Assembly (NCBI RefSeq): GCF_009496005.1
Contig: NZ_WIBF01000001.1
Span: forward strand, 744,001 to 808,000
From: Tritonibacter litoralis
GTDB taxonomy: Bacteria; Pseudomonadota; Alphaproteobacteria; Rhodobacterales; Rhodobacteraceae
Reading direction: 5' to 3'
DNA: 64,000 nucleotides
The notes under the pieces were generated by a model. The model made no database searches, was not told the DNA's origin, and saw nothing but the letters and a program-made list of their open reading frames with translations. Position 1 is the first letter of the stretch, and the number at the start of each line of letters is the position of its first letter. Shown here piece after piece: positions 54,838-63,617 of this stretch. A program made the position numbers and the translations under genes.

Positions 54838-55896
54838 ATGTCCTCTTCTGAATTTCGCGACATCGACGTGATCGCGCCCAGTTTCAAAAAACGCTACTCT
54901 GGCGTTACATCAACCGTGATCCGGCTGGTTCCCATTCAGGCACGCGATATTGCAATCACCGCCACATCGCCCCTGTTGCCGGATGAGGTGCCCAATGTGC
55001 CGCCCAAAGCGCTGGTGACCATGCCCCGGTCCGGCCCGTCCGGAGCACGGGTCTGGCACGCCCGGCGCAATGTGGAAATGGTGGCAGGACTGGCGCTGAA
55101 ATACCTCTTGGGCAAACGCCTGCGCCTCTTGTTCACCTCGGCCGCGCAACGCCGCCACACCGGGTTCACCCGCTGGCTGATCCGGCGCATGGATCATGTG
55201 ATCGCAACATCGGGCAAATCCGCCAGCTATTTGGAGCGTGACGCCACCGTCATTCGCCATGGGGTGGACTGCGATCTGTTCCAGCCCGTCGCGGATAAGG
55301 CAGCCTTGCGTGCCGCCTTGGACCTGCCCACAGACGGGTTGCTGGTGGGCTGTTTCGGACGCATCCGCCATCAAAAGGGCAATGACCTTTTTGTGCAGGC
55401 GATGATAAAGGTCTGCAAATCCCACCCCCATGTGCGCGCGTTGATTATGGGTCGCGCAACCGCGGATAACTCAGGTTTCCTGCAGGATCTCAAGGATCAG
55501 GTCGCCGCCGCCGGGCTTCAGGACCAGATCCTGTTCCGGGATGAGGTACCGGTTGAGGACGTGCCGCGCCATTTCCAGGCGCTGGATCTTTATGTGGCAC
55601 CCCAACGTTGGGAGGGCTTTGGCCTCACCCCGCTTGAAGCCATGGCCTGCGGCGCGCCCGCTGTCGCCACCAAGGTCGGCGCGTTTGAAGAACTGGTGGT
55701 GCCCGGCGAGACCGGCACCCTGTGTGAGATTGAGGATCTGGAGAAGATCACATCAGACATCGCCCACTGTCTGGAAGATCCGGCCCGTCTGCACCACATG
55801 TCGCAAGCCAGCCGCACCCATGTGCTGGAAAACTTCCGGCTGGAAGGCGAAGCTGCGGCCATCATCGCCGTCTATCGCGATTTATTGACACGCTAG
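54838..55896 (+). CDS. GT-B glycosyltransferase, probable LPS core type
   Basis: A 352-residue glycosyltransferase family 4 enzyme. The C-terminal nucleotide-sugar domain carries VGCFGRIRHQKGNDLFVQAM and the E-x7-E-type motif in RWEGFGLTPLEAMACGAPAVAT. The N-terminal domain contains KKRYSGVTSTVIRLVPIQAR. Proteins of this shape in alphaproteobacteria are often the core mannosyltransferase LpcC, and the adjacent waaA supports a role in LPS core assembly, but the sugar is not determined. A three-hairpin array follows the stop codon. Confidence 0.85.
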   Translation: MSSSEFRDIDVIAPSFKKRYSGVTSTVIRLVPIQARDIAITATSPLLPDEVPNVPPKALVTMPRSGPSGARVWHARRNVEMVAGLALKYLLGKRLRLLFTSAAQRRHTGFTRWLIRRMDHVIATSGKSASYLERDATVIRHGVDCDLFQPVADKAALRAALDLPTDGLLVGCFGRIRHQKGNDLFVQAMIKVCKSHPHVRALIMGRATADNSGFLQDLKDQVAAAGLQDQILFRDEVPVEDVPRHFQALDLYVAPQRWEGFGLTPLEAMACGAPAVATKVGAFEELVVPGETGTLCEIEDLEKITSDIAHCLEDPARLHHMSQASRTHVLENFRLEGEAAAIIAVYRDLLTR

Positions 55897-55911
55897 GGTG
55901 CGCGCGCGACC

Positions 55912-55998
55912 GCAGGGATCCGGCCCCGGATCCCTGCCACGCCCAACTGTGTCGCCCTGCCTTTGGCAGGGCGTAAACAGGCGGGAGCACCCCGCCTG
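55912..55998. repeat. Array of three tandem perfect hairpins
   Basis: GCAGGGATCCGG (55912-55923) with its exact complement at 55926-55937 (12 pairs, 2-base gap); GCCCTGCC/GGCAGGGC with a TTT loop (55954-55972); and CAGGCGGG/CCCGCCTG with an AGCAC loop (55978-55998). The last contains GGCGGGAGCACCC (55980-55992), identical to 15951-15963. The array separates two convergent genes. Confidence 0.8.
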
Positions 55999-56010
55999 CT
56001 GGCAAGCAGA

Positions 56011-57174
56011 TCACGCGGCTGGCATGCGCTGTTCGACAATCTCCGCCCACCAGCTGCAGCCGGCCGGAATGGCATCGTCATTAAAGTTATATTCCGGGTG
56101 ATGCACCGGCGCAGTGTCGCCATTGCCCACCAGGATATAGGCACCGGGACGTTCTTCCAGCATATAGGCAAAGTCTTCCCCGCCCATCACCAACGGCGCG
56201 TCCTCACAATGTCCCGCAACATCGCGCGCAACTTTGGCGGCAAATTCGGTCTGCTCTTCGGTGTTCACCATCACCGGATAGCCGCGCATATAGTTCACAT
56301 CCACGGTGCCGCCATAGGTCGCCGCCACACCTGCACAGATCTCTTGAATACGCTTTTCCGCCAGATCACGCATGCCGGCATCCATCGTGCGCACGGTGCC
56401 TTTGATCTGCACGCTTTGCGGGATCACGTTGAACGCTTTGGAAGAGGTCTCAAACGAGGTGACCGAGACCACAATCTGCTCCACCGGATCGGCGTTGCGC
56501 GATGCCACCGTCTGCAAGGCAATCACCGCCTGCGCCGCCATCACGGTTGTATCGATGGTCTCATGCGGTTTGGCGGCATGTCCGCCCTTGCCTTCGAATG
56601 TAATATCAAACTGATCCGTGGCCGCAAAAAACGCGCCAGGACGAATGGCAAAGGACCCCAACGGACGGCCCGGCCAATTGTGCATGCCATAGACCTCCTG
56701 GATGTTCCAACGGGCCATCATACCGTCATCACACATCTCTTTGCCGCCACCGCCGCCTTCTTCGGCGGGTTGGAAGATGACCACAACGGTGCCATCAAAG
56801 TTGCGCGTTTCTGACAGGTATTTGGCGGCCCCCAACAACATCGCGGTATGGCCATCATGACCACATGCGTGCATCGCGCCGGGGTTTTTTGAGGCATACT
56901 CAAGCCCCGTGGCCTCCAAGATGGGCAGCGCGTCCATATCGGCGCGCAGCCCGATCACATTGCCCTTGGTGTCGCTTTTGCCTTTGATCACCCCTACAAC
57001 GCCGGTACGACCGATGCCGGTGACAATCTCGTCGCAGCCAAACTCTTTCAGCTTCTCGGCAACCAGAGCGCTGGTTCGATGGGTGTCAAACAGGATCTCG
57101 GGGTTTTCATGGATATCCCGGCGCCAGGCGGTGATTTCGTCCTGAAGTTCTGCAAAACGATTTTTGACAGGCAT
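56011..57174 (-). CDS. M20 amidohydrolase (hippurate hydrolase/IAA-amino acid hydrolase type), copy A
   Basis: A 387-residue metalloamidase. The metal-binding motifs are MHACGHDGHTAMLLG, FQPAEEGGGGG, and MGGEDFAYMLEERPGAY near the C-terminus, with GGHAAKPH in the small lid domain. It belongs to the family that cleaves N-acyl amino acids such as hippurate, or acetyl-diaminopimelate. It lies 27 bases after a close paralogue that shares about 86 percent of residues in the first 168 positions by eye but far fewer after that. Both start MPVKNRFAELQ and are preceded by AAGGAG-type sites. Confidence 0.88.
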   Translation of the reverse strand: MPVKNRFAELQDEITAWRRDIHENPEILFDTHRTSALVAEKLKEFGCDEIVTGIGRTGVVGVIKGKSDTKGNVIGLRADMDALPILEATGLEYASKNPGAMHACGHDGHTAMLLGAAKYLSETRNFDGTVVVIFQPAEEGGGGGKEMCDDGMMARWNIQEVYGMHNWPGRPLGSFAIRPGAFFAATDQFDITFEGKGGHAAKPHETIDTTVMAAQAVIALQTVASRNADPVEQIVVSVTSFETSSKAFNVIPQSVQIKGTVRTMDAGMRDLAEKRIQEICAGVAATYGGTVDVNYMRGYPVMVNTEEQTEFAAKVARDVAGHCEDAPLVMGGEDFAYMLEERPGAYILVGNGDTAPVHHPEYNFNDDAIPAGCSWWAEIVEQRMPAA

Positions 57175-57201
57175 CTTCTACTCCTTGTTGTGTTGCGCGG
57201 C

Positions 57202-58368
57202 TCAGGCCGCTGGCATTCGTCGTTCAGCCAATTCGGCAAACCAGCTGCATCCCAAGGGGATGGCATCGTCATCAAACACATAGGCCGGGTGGTGGCACAT
57301 TTCGGTATCGCCATTGCCCAGGAAGATATACGCCCCAGGGCGCTCCTGCAGCATATAGGAAAAATCCTCGGACGGCATAATGGGCGGCGTATCTGCATCG
57401 ACCTTTGCGGCCACGGCGCGGGCGGCCTCTGCGGCAAATGCGGTCTCGGCCTCTGAATTGATGGTCACCGGATAGCCCGGGCTCCAGATCACCTCGGCCG
57501 TGGCGCCAAAGGCGGCGGCGGTGCTTTCAGCAACCCGGCGCACCCAGCCCTCGGCCGCATCCCGATATTCACTGTCCAAGGTGCGTACGGTGCCTTCGAG
57601 CTTGGCCGTATGGGCAATCACATTGGAGGCGGTGCTGTCGGTCTCAAAGGTGCCAACGGTCAGTACCACGCGTTTCAGCGGATCCACATTGCGGGACACA
57701 ATGGAATGGAGCGACACCACAATCTGCGACGCCACCAATGTCGTGTCGATGGTGTCATGCGGGGTGGCCGCATGGCCGCCGACGCCGGTCACATGGATGG
57801 TGAACTCATCCGAGGAGGCCATAAGCGCACCGGGGCGAATTGCAAATTCACCCATCGGGATCCCCGGCGAATTGTGAAGGCCATAGACCTCTTGGATGTT
57901 CCAGCGCGCCATCATGCCGTCATCACACATCGCCTTGCCACCCGCGCCGCCTTCTTCGGCAGGTTGGAAGATCAACACCACCGTGCCATCAAAATTGCGC
58001 GTCTCAGCCAAGTATTTGCCAGCCCCCAACAACATCGCCGTGTGACCATCATGGCCACAGGCATGCATCGCACCGGGAATGGTAGAGGCATATTCAAGTC
58101 CGGTTGCCTCGTGAATGGGCAAGGCGTCCATATCGGCGCGCAGGCCAATGACGCGGCCCTTGGTATCTGTCTTGCCTTTAATCACCCCAACCACGCCAGT
58201 ACGGCCGATGCCGGTTGTGATCTCATCACAGCCAAAACCTTTGAGCTTTTCCGCCACAAATGCGCTGGTACGATGGGTGTCATACAAAAGCTCAGGGTAT
58301 TGGTGAAGCTCATGCCGCCAGGCTGCGATTTCTGGCTGCAGCTCTGCAAATCTGTTTTTGACGGGCAT
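57202..58368 (-). CDS. M20 amidohydrolase (hippurate hydrolase/IAA-amino acid hydrolase type), copy B
   Basis: A 388-residue paralogue of the next gene downstream, with the same MHACGHDGHTAMLLG and FQPAEEGGAGG motifs. Toward the C-terminus it has MPSEDFSYMLQERPGAY where copy A has MGGEDFAYM; the Glu is kept but the flanks differ. AAGGAGCAGGGG precedes the ATG. As the upstream gene of the pair it should be expressed with copy A. A candidate operator palindrome lies 153 bp upstream at 58521-58540. Neighbouring oligopeptide transporter genes suggest a role in peptide or acyl-amino-acid use. Confidence 0.88.
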   Translation of the reverse strand: MPVKNRFAELQPEIAAWRHELHQYPELLYDTHRTSAFVAEKLKGFGCDEITTGIGRTGVVGVIKGKTDTKGRVIGLRADMDALPIHEATGLEYASTIPGAMHACGHDGHTAMLLGAGKYLAETRNFDGTVVLIFQPAEEGGAGGKAMCDDGMMARWNIQEVYGLHNSPGIPMGEFAIRPGALMASSDEFTIHVTGVGGHAATPHDTIDTTLVASQIVVSLHSIVSRNVDPLKRVVLTVGTFETDSTASNVIAHTAKLEGTVRTLDSEYRDAAEGWVRRVAESTAAAFGATAEVIWSPGYPVTINSEAETAFAAEAARAVAAKVDADTPPIMPSEDFSYMLQERPGAYIFLGNGDTEMCHHPAYVFDDDAIPLGCSWFAELAERRMPAA

Positions 58369-58520
58369 CCCCTGCTCCTTTGTCTATCCCCGCGGCGCAG
58401 GACCGTTGCCGTGTCCGGATCGCGGCGCATGGGGCTTCAGACATGGTCTGCAGCCCCAAATGAAACTTATCCAAAACGTCTAAACGGATCTTCCTTCAAC
58501 GCAACACGTCAGAAGGTAAA

Positions 58521-58540
58521 TTACTTACCAGATTAAGTAA
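58521..58540. promoter_or_regulatory. Candidate operator palindrome upstream of the amidohydrolase pair
   Basis: TTACTTACCAGATTAAGTAA has two perfect 7-bp arms around CCAGAT. It lies about 153 bp upstream of copy B and in the 3' flank of the ATPase gene. The shape suits a dimeric repressor; the regulator is unknown. Confidence 0.4.
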
Positions 58541-58612
58541 CCCGTCTGATCCGGGATACAAGCCCTGCCCTGCCCCCGCGATTGCAAAGACGAGGCAGAG
58601 CGCAGTTTTTAA

Positions 58613-60433
58613 TCAGTAGCCCGCATCTGTCGTCAGAACAAAATGGCCTGGTTCCAGTTCAAGATATTCGGATTTCTCGGGCTCATATCCCAGCTCGTGG
58701 ATGGGCGACGGAATGGGTTTAAAGTTCAGATCGCGTTCGGATTTGCGCAACGTCGGATCGGCAATGGGAACCGCCCGCATCAAAGCCTGGGTATAGGCGT
58801 GCAGCGGATTGGCAAAGACACGCTCGCGCGGGCCAATCTCAACCAGGCGACCCAGATACATCACCCCAACCTGATGGCTGACCCGTTCGACCACGGCCAT
58901 GTCGTGGCTGATGAACAGGAAGGACAGGCCCAGATCCGCCTGCAGCTCCATCATCAGGTTCAACACCTGCGCCTGTACCGACACATCCAGCGCCGAGACC
59001 GCCTCATCTGCCACGATCAGTTTGGGGTGCAGCGCCAAGGCGCGCGCGATCGCGATCCGTTGACGCTGGCCACCTGACATCTCATGCGGGTAGCGGCGCA
59101 TGAAGCTGCGCGGCAGATGCACCCGGTCAAACAGTTCTGCCACCCGGTCGTGCAGCTCTGATCCGGATGCCAGACCATAATTGCGCAACGGTTCGGCCAC
59201 CTGATCCAACAGCTGCATCTGCGGATTAAGGGACGCAAATGGATCCTGAAAGATCATCTGCAGCTGTTGCCGGGTTTTGCGCATCTCGCTCGGGGAATAG
59301 TTGAGGATGTTCTGACCCTGGAATTCCACCTTGCCGGACATCGGCTCAACCAAACGCAGCAGCGAACGGCCCACGGTGGATTTGCCACAGCCTGATTCTC
59401 CAACCAACGACAGGGTCTGACCTTCGAAGACTTTGAACGACACATCTTCGACCGCGTGTACATTGGACACGGTGCGCCGCAACAGGCCGCCTTTGACCGG
59501 AAAGCGGGTCACCAGGTTTTCCACGTTCAGGATCACCTTGTCGGTGCCTTTGATCGGTTTGGGCTCGGACTGTTCTACGCCCATCAACCGCATCGGCTCG
59601 GGGTATTCTTTGTCCGCCATCTCCCCCAGTTTGGGCACCGCCGCCAGCAGGGCTTTGGTGTAATCATGGGTGGGGTTTTCAAAGATCTGCTGGACCGGGC
59701 CTTCTTCGACCTTGTTGCCGCGGAACATGACAACCACGCGGTCCGCCATCTGAGCCACCACAGCCATGTCGTGGGTGATGAACAGAACCGCCGTGCCGGT
59801 TTCCCGCTTCAACCGATCCATCAGCGCAAGGATTTCGGCCTGGATGGTGACGTCCAGCGCTGTGGTAGGCTCATCCGCGATCAACAGGCGGGGTTCACAG
59901 GCCATGGCCATGGCGATCACCACACGTTGGCGCATGCCGCCTGACAGCTCGTGCGGATATTGGCGCAAGCGGCGCTTGGGCTCGGGGATACGTACCTCGG
60001 TCAACAGTTCCAAAGCACGGGCTTCGGCTTGCCTTTTTGTCATACCCTTGTGGACACGCAGGCCTTCGGTCAGCTGACGTCCAACTGTAAAAACAGGGTT
60101 CAGGGCCGTCATCGGCTCCTGGAAAATCATCCCAATTTCATTGCCGCGGATCTGCTTCATCATGGATTGTTCGGCGTGGGCCAAGTCGCTTACGCCTTGG
60201 TCTTTGCGATTAAATTCCAGGCTACCGCCTACAATTTCGCCACCGCCGAACTCCACCAAGCGCATCAACGACAGAGAGGACACCGACTTGCCGGAACCGG
60301 ACTCACCGACCACGCAAACCGTCTCTCCGGGCTGGACATCAAAGGAGACATCCTTGACCCCAAGCACCGGGCCATCCTTTGTCTGAAACTGAACTTTCAG
60401 CCCGCTAATTCGAGCAATTGGTTGATCCAACAC
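58613..60433 (-). CDS. Dipeptide/oligopeptide ABC transporter, fused twin ATP-binding protein
   Basis: A 606-residue cytosolic protein with two complete ABC ATPase domains, equal to DppD and DppF fused. Domain 1: Walker A GESGSGKS, signature LSGGMRQRV, Walker [13 protein letters not shown]. Domain 2: Walker A GESGCGKS, signature [13 protein letters not shown], Walker [13 protein letters not shown]. Each is followed by an oligopeptide-type C-terminal segment ([19 protein letters not shown] in domain 2). GTG at 60433 is the chosen start: AGGGG lies 8 bases upstream and it begins [15 protein letters not shown], typical for the family; an ATG at 60529 would add an untypical extension. It is divergent from the binding-protein and permease genes of the same transporter. 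Confidence 0.88.
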   Translation of the reverse strand: MLDQPIARISGLKVQFQTKDGPVLGVKDVSFDVQPGETVCVVGESGSGKSVSSLSLMRLVEFGGGEIVGGSLEFNRKDQGVSDLAHAEQSMMKQIRGNEIGMIFQEPMTALNPVFTVGRQLTEGLRVHKGMTKRQAEARALELLTEVRIPEPKRRLRQYPHELSGGMRQRVVIAMAMACEPRLLIADEPTTALDVTIQAEILALMDRLKRETGTAVLFITHDMAVVAQMADRVVVMFRGNKVEEGPVQQIFENPTHDYTKALLAAVPKLGEMADKEYPEPMRLMGVEQSEPKPIKGTDKVILNVENLVTRFPVKGGLLRRTVSNVHAVEDVSFKVFEGQTLSLVGESGCGKSTVGRSLLRLVEPMSGKVEFQGQNILNYSPSEMRKTRQQLQMIFQDPFASLNPQMQLLDQVAEPLRNYGLASGSELHDRVAELFDRVHLPRSFMRRYPHEMSGGQRQRIAIARALALHPKLIVADEAVSALDVSVQAQVLNLMMELQADLGLSFLFISHDMAVVERVSHQVGVMYLGRLVEIGPRERVFANPLHAYTQALMRAVPIADPTLRKSERDLNFKPIPSPIHELGYEPEKSEYLELEPGHFVLTTDAGY

Positions 60434-60765
60434 GTATTTTTCCCCTGACCTTCTCCCGGGTTTTGGCTCCCGTGGAATTATTTTAGCGACTATGCCAAAT
60501 CGATTGGCAATTTCAAAGCATTTGATCATTTTCCGTGGCGTATGGCTTGCTTTTTCTCAAAACTCTGTTTCGATAGCCTCACGGTATCGCATGTGTTCGC
60601 CAATTAGGCAGAGCAAATACGGGTTACGGTAGTATTTGGTTTTGATCGCCAAAATTGAGAGCACACCCGATTTTTCGGGATTTACGCGAGTGCACCGTAA
60701 ACAAACAGGGCGGAAAAATCGCTTGATAACAAGCGAGCCAGACAACGTCCGACAAGGAGAGTGTA
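60434..60765. other. Divergent regulatory region of the peptide transporter
   Basis: 332 bp between the ATPase gene (minus) and the binding-protein gene (plus), with no gene inside. It contains the inverted repeat CAAATAC/GTATTTG at 60614-60638 and AT-rich stretches suited to two divergent promoters, which could not be fixed precisely. Confidence 0.7.
60614..60638. promoter_or_regulatory. Inverted repeat in the divergent peptide-transporter promoter region
   Basis: CAAATAC (60614-60620) and GTATTTG (60632-60638) are exact complements separated by 11 bases, a half-site spacing of 18 bp. It sits about midway between the two divergent genes and may be the binding site of a regulator acting on both. 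Confidence 0.4.
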
Positions 60766-62463
60766 ATGAAAATCAAAAGCCTTTTGCTGGGTGCCATCAC
60801 AACCGCAGCCCTGGCACCTGCTGCATTTGCAGAACGCGGAAGCGACGGCCAGGTAAACATCATCTACTGGCAAGCGCCGTCGATCCTGAACCCGTTTTTG
60901 TCAGGCGGCACCAAAGACACTGAGGCGTCTTCGCTGATTCTGGAGCCGCTGGCGCGTTACAATGCACAGGGCGAGCTGGTTCCATGGCTGGCCACCGAGA
61001 TTCCAACCGTCGCGAATGGCGGCGTGAGCGAAGATCTGACCTCGATCACCTGGAAAATTGCGCCCGGCCTCAAATGGTCGGATGGCACCGCTGTGACCTC
61101 GGCCGATGTGAAATTCACCTATGAATACTGCACCCACCCCGAAGGCGGCTGTGCGCAGCTGACCAAATTCGGCGGCGTCGCGTCAGTTGAAACCCCTGAT
61201 GATCTGACCGTGGTCGTCAATTTCGAAGGCCCCACACCGTCGCCTTATGGCCCGTTTGTTGGCGTCGAAAGCCCGATCCTGCAAATGGCTCAGTTCAAGG
61301 AATGTATCGGTGCCAAAGCACCCGAATGTACAGATGCAAACTTTGGCCCCATCGGCACTGGCCCCTTTGTGGTTGAGGAGTTCAAGCCGAACGATGTGAT
61401 CACCTATGTGGCCAACGAAAACTATCGCGATCCTGCAAAACCGGCCTTTGGTCGCGTTCTGTTCAAAGGTGGCGGTGATGCAGCAGCAGCGGGCCGTGCG
61501 GTTATGGAAACCGGCGAGTTTGATTACGCCTGGAACCTGCAGCTGGCACCCGATGTGATTGCGCAGATGGAAGCCGGCGGCAAGGGCAAGGCGATTGCGG
61601 GCTTTGGTCCGCTGGTTGAGCGTATCATGCTGAACAACACCAACCCCGACCCGGCGCTTGGCCCTGATGATCGCGCGGTTGTGCGCCCGCACCCGTTCCT
61701 GAGTGATCCAGCTGTTTACAAAGCACTGTCCATGGCAATCGACCGTCCGCTGCTGGTGGAAATCGGTTATGGTAAAGCGGGCAAGGTCACCTGTTCCTGG
61801 GTTCCGGCACCGGAAGTCTATGCAATCAGCCCCGAAGGCTGTGACGTGCAAGACATCGCAGGCGCAAACAAGATGCTGGATGATGCCGGCATCGTGGACA
61901 CCGATGGCGACGGCATCCGTGAAAAAGACGGTGTTCCGCTGAAGCTACTGTACCAGACCTCAACCAATGCTGTGCGTCAGGACTTCCAGGCGCTGATCAA
62001 ACAGTGGTGGAGCGAGATTGGTGTTGAAAGCGAACTGCGCAACATCAACGCCTCTGTCTTCTTTGGCGGTGACGCAGGTTCGCCGGATACCTTCCAGAAG
62101 TTCTATGCGGATGTGGAAATGTATGCCAACACCTTTGCTGGCACCGACCCGCAGTCCTATTTCGGCAACGGTCTGTGTGACCAGGCGCCTTCTCCGGCAT
62201 CGCAGTGGCAGGGTGAGAACATCTCGCGCTTCTGTGACGAAGAGTATGACGCGCTGCATCTGGAGCTGACCAAAACCGCCGACCTGGAAAAACGGATTGA
62301 GATCGGCCAACAGCTGAACACGCTGATCTTTGAAAAAGGCGGCATGATCCCGCTGGTCCACCGTGGTCGCCTGTCGGGCGCGGCGAACACTCTGGGTGGT
62401 GTTGACCTGAACGTATGGGACAGCGAACTGTGGAACGTTGCGGATTGGTACCGCATCAAGTAA
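60766..62463 (+). CDS. Peptide ABC transporter substrate-binding protein
   Basis: A 565-residue periplasmic receptor of the solute-binding family 5 (DppA/OppA). The signal peptide is MKIKSLLLGAITTAALAP with a likely cut after AFA before ERGSDG; there is no lipobox. The family core appears as LEPLARYNAQGELVPWLATEI, SDGTAVTSADVKFTYEY, IGTGPFVVEEFKPNDVI and YKALSMAIDRPLLVEIGYG. AAGGAG lies 8 bases before the ATG at 60766. The ligand could be peptides or another bulky oligomer. Two strong hairpins follow its stop codon before the permease genes. Confidence 0.9.
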   Translation: MKIKSLLLGAITTAALAPAAFAERGSDGQVNIIYWQAPSILNPFLSGGTKDTEASSLILEPLARYNAQGELVPWLATEIPTVANGGVSEDLTSITWKIAPGLKWSDGTAVTSADVKFTYEYCTHPEGGCAQLTKFGGVASVETPDDLTVVVNFEGPTPSPYGPFVGVESPILQMAQFKECIGAKAPECTDANFGPIGTGPFVVEEFKPNDVITYVANENYRDPAKPAFGRVLFKGGGDAAAAGRAVMETGEFDYAWNLQLAPDVIAQMEAGGKGKAIAGFGPLVERIMLNNTNPDPALGPDDRAVVRPHPFLSDPAVYKALSMAIDRPLLVEIGYGKAGKVTCSWVPAPEVYAISPEGCDVQDIAGANKMLDDAGIVDTDGDGIREKDGVPLKLLYQTSTNAVRQDFQALIKQWWSEIGVESELRNINASVFFGGDAGSPDTFQKFYADVEMYANTFAGTDPQSYFGNGLCDQAPSPASQWQGENISRFCDEEYDALHLELTKTADLEKRIEIGQQLNTLIFEKGGMIPLVHRGRLSGAANTLGGVDLNVWDSELWNVADWYRIK

Positions 62464-62507
62464 CCGTCTGACGGCGCAGACGGCCCCGGTAGTTTCTGCC
62501 GGGGCCG
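62464..62507 (+). other. Two adjacent hairpins between the binding-protein and permease genes
   Basis: CCGTCTG/CAGACGG (62464-62470, 62477-62483) and CGGCCCCGG/CCGGGGCCG (62481-62489, 62499-62507) are perfect stems that overlap by three bases, so they would be mutually exclusive at their junction. They begin directly after the stop at 62461-62463. A T-rich stretch follows loosely. Confidence 0.7.
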
Positions 62508-62609
62508 CTTGTCGTTTCAGTTTTGCATTTGTCGAATAACCAGCGCGTGTAATACGCTGGTCTTTCAACAAACCCTTCAATCAAAACAAAAATAAAGGCG
62601 TCCCTTCCG

Positions 62610-63617
62610 ATGCTGACGTTTACAATCCGCCGGCTGATCCTTGCAGTGCCCACGCTGCTGTTCATCAGCTTGGCGATTTTCTTGCTGTTGGAGCTCGCAC
62701 CGGGTGACCCGATGGCGCAAGTTCCGCTGACGGTTCCCTCAGAAGTCAAAGAAAAGATGCGCCTGGCCCTGGGATTGGGCGAGCCGCTGCACATCCGGTT
62801 CTGGAAATGGATTGTCCAGTTCTTCTGGATTGAACCGCAGGTCCTGATCGATTCCCTGTTTGGCACTAACCTGGCCGAGGGCAAGCTGCGCGTGATCTCG
62901 TGGCAGACCCGTTCGCCGGTGATGGATATTGTTGTGCAGCGTCTGCCCCAAACCCTGTGGGTTGTTGGCACGGCTTATGTGGTTGCGATCCTGATCGCCA
63001 TTCCAATCGGCATTTATTCCGCCTATCGCCAATACAGCTGGTTCGACCAGATGGGCACCTTTGTGTCGATGATCGGCTTTTCGGTTCCACCCTTCTTCTC
63101 GGGCGTGTTGGTGATTGTGATTTTCTCGGTCCAGCTGGGCTGGTTCCCGTCAATCTATGACACCACGCACAAGGTCACTGATTGGGAAAGCTTTGTGTTC
63201 CAGATGAAGCAGATGGTGATGCCGGTGATGGTTCTGGCGCTGCAGATCACTGCGCAGCTCAGCCGGTTTATGCGGGCCTCCATGCTGGACAATCTGAACC
63301 AGGATTACGTGCGCACTGCACGGGCCAAAGGTCTGGGCGAATACGTCGTGGTCATGGTCCATGTGCTGCGCAATTCGATGATCCCAGTGGTCACCGTGAT
63401 TGCCCTAGGGATCCCGTCGATCTTTGGCGGTGCGATCATCACTGAACAAGTGTTCAAAGTGAACGGTATCGGCCAATTGCTGATTGGTGCGATCCAGGCC
63501 AATGACCTGCCGATGGTGCAAACCCTGACCTTTATCTTTGCCGTACTCATCGTGCTGTTCAATCTGATCGCCGATGTTCTGTATGGCATTCTGGACCCGA
63601 GGATCCGTTATGACTGA
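62610..63617 (+). CDS. Peptide ABC transporter permease 1 (DppB type)
   Basis: A 335-residue inner-membrane permease with about six helices. The N-terminus is MLTFTIRRLILAVPTLLFIS, and the long periplasmic loop after helix 1 (LELAPGDPMAQVPL) is typical of DppB/OppB. The coupling motif is DNLNQDYVRTARAKGLGEYV, the EAA-like loop for the ATPase. GIPSIFGGAIITEQVF and LIADVLYGILDPRIRYD close the protein. It overlaps the second permease by 8 bases, and the SBP gene lies 146 bases upstream with hairpins between. Confidence 0.92.
   Translation: MLTFTIRRLILAVPTLLFISLAIFLLLELAPGDPMAQVPLTVPSEVKEKMRLALGLGEPLHIRFWKWIVQFFWIEPQVLIDSLFGTNLAEGKLRVISWQTRSPVMDIVVQRLPQTLWVVGTAYVVAILIAIPIGIYSAYRQYSWFDQMGTFVSMIGFSVPPFFSGVLVIVIFSVQLGWFPSIYDTTHKVTDWESFVFQMKQMVMPVMVLALQITAQLSRFMRASMLDNLNQDYVRTARAKGLGEYVVVMVHVLRNSMIPVVTVIALGIPSIFGGAIITEQVFKVNGIGQLLIGAIQANDLPMVQTLTFIFAVLIVLFNLIADVLYGILDPRIRYD

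Noticed and set aside
56011-58368. Possible assembly artefact of the tandem amidohydrolases
   Set aside because: The copies differ throughout, each has its own SD, and the C-terminal halves are clearly distinct, so both are real genes.
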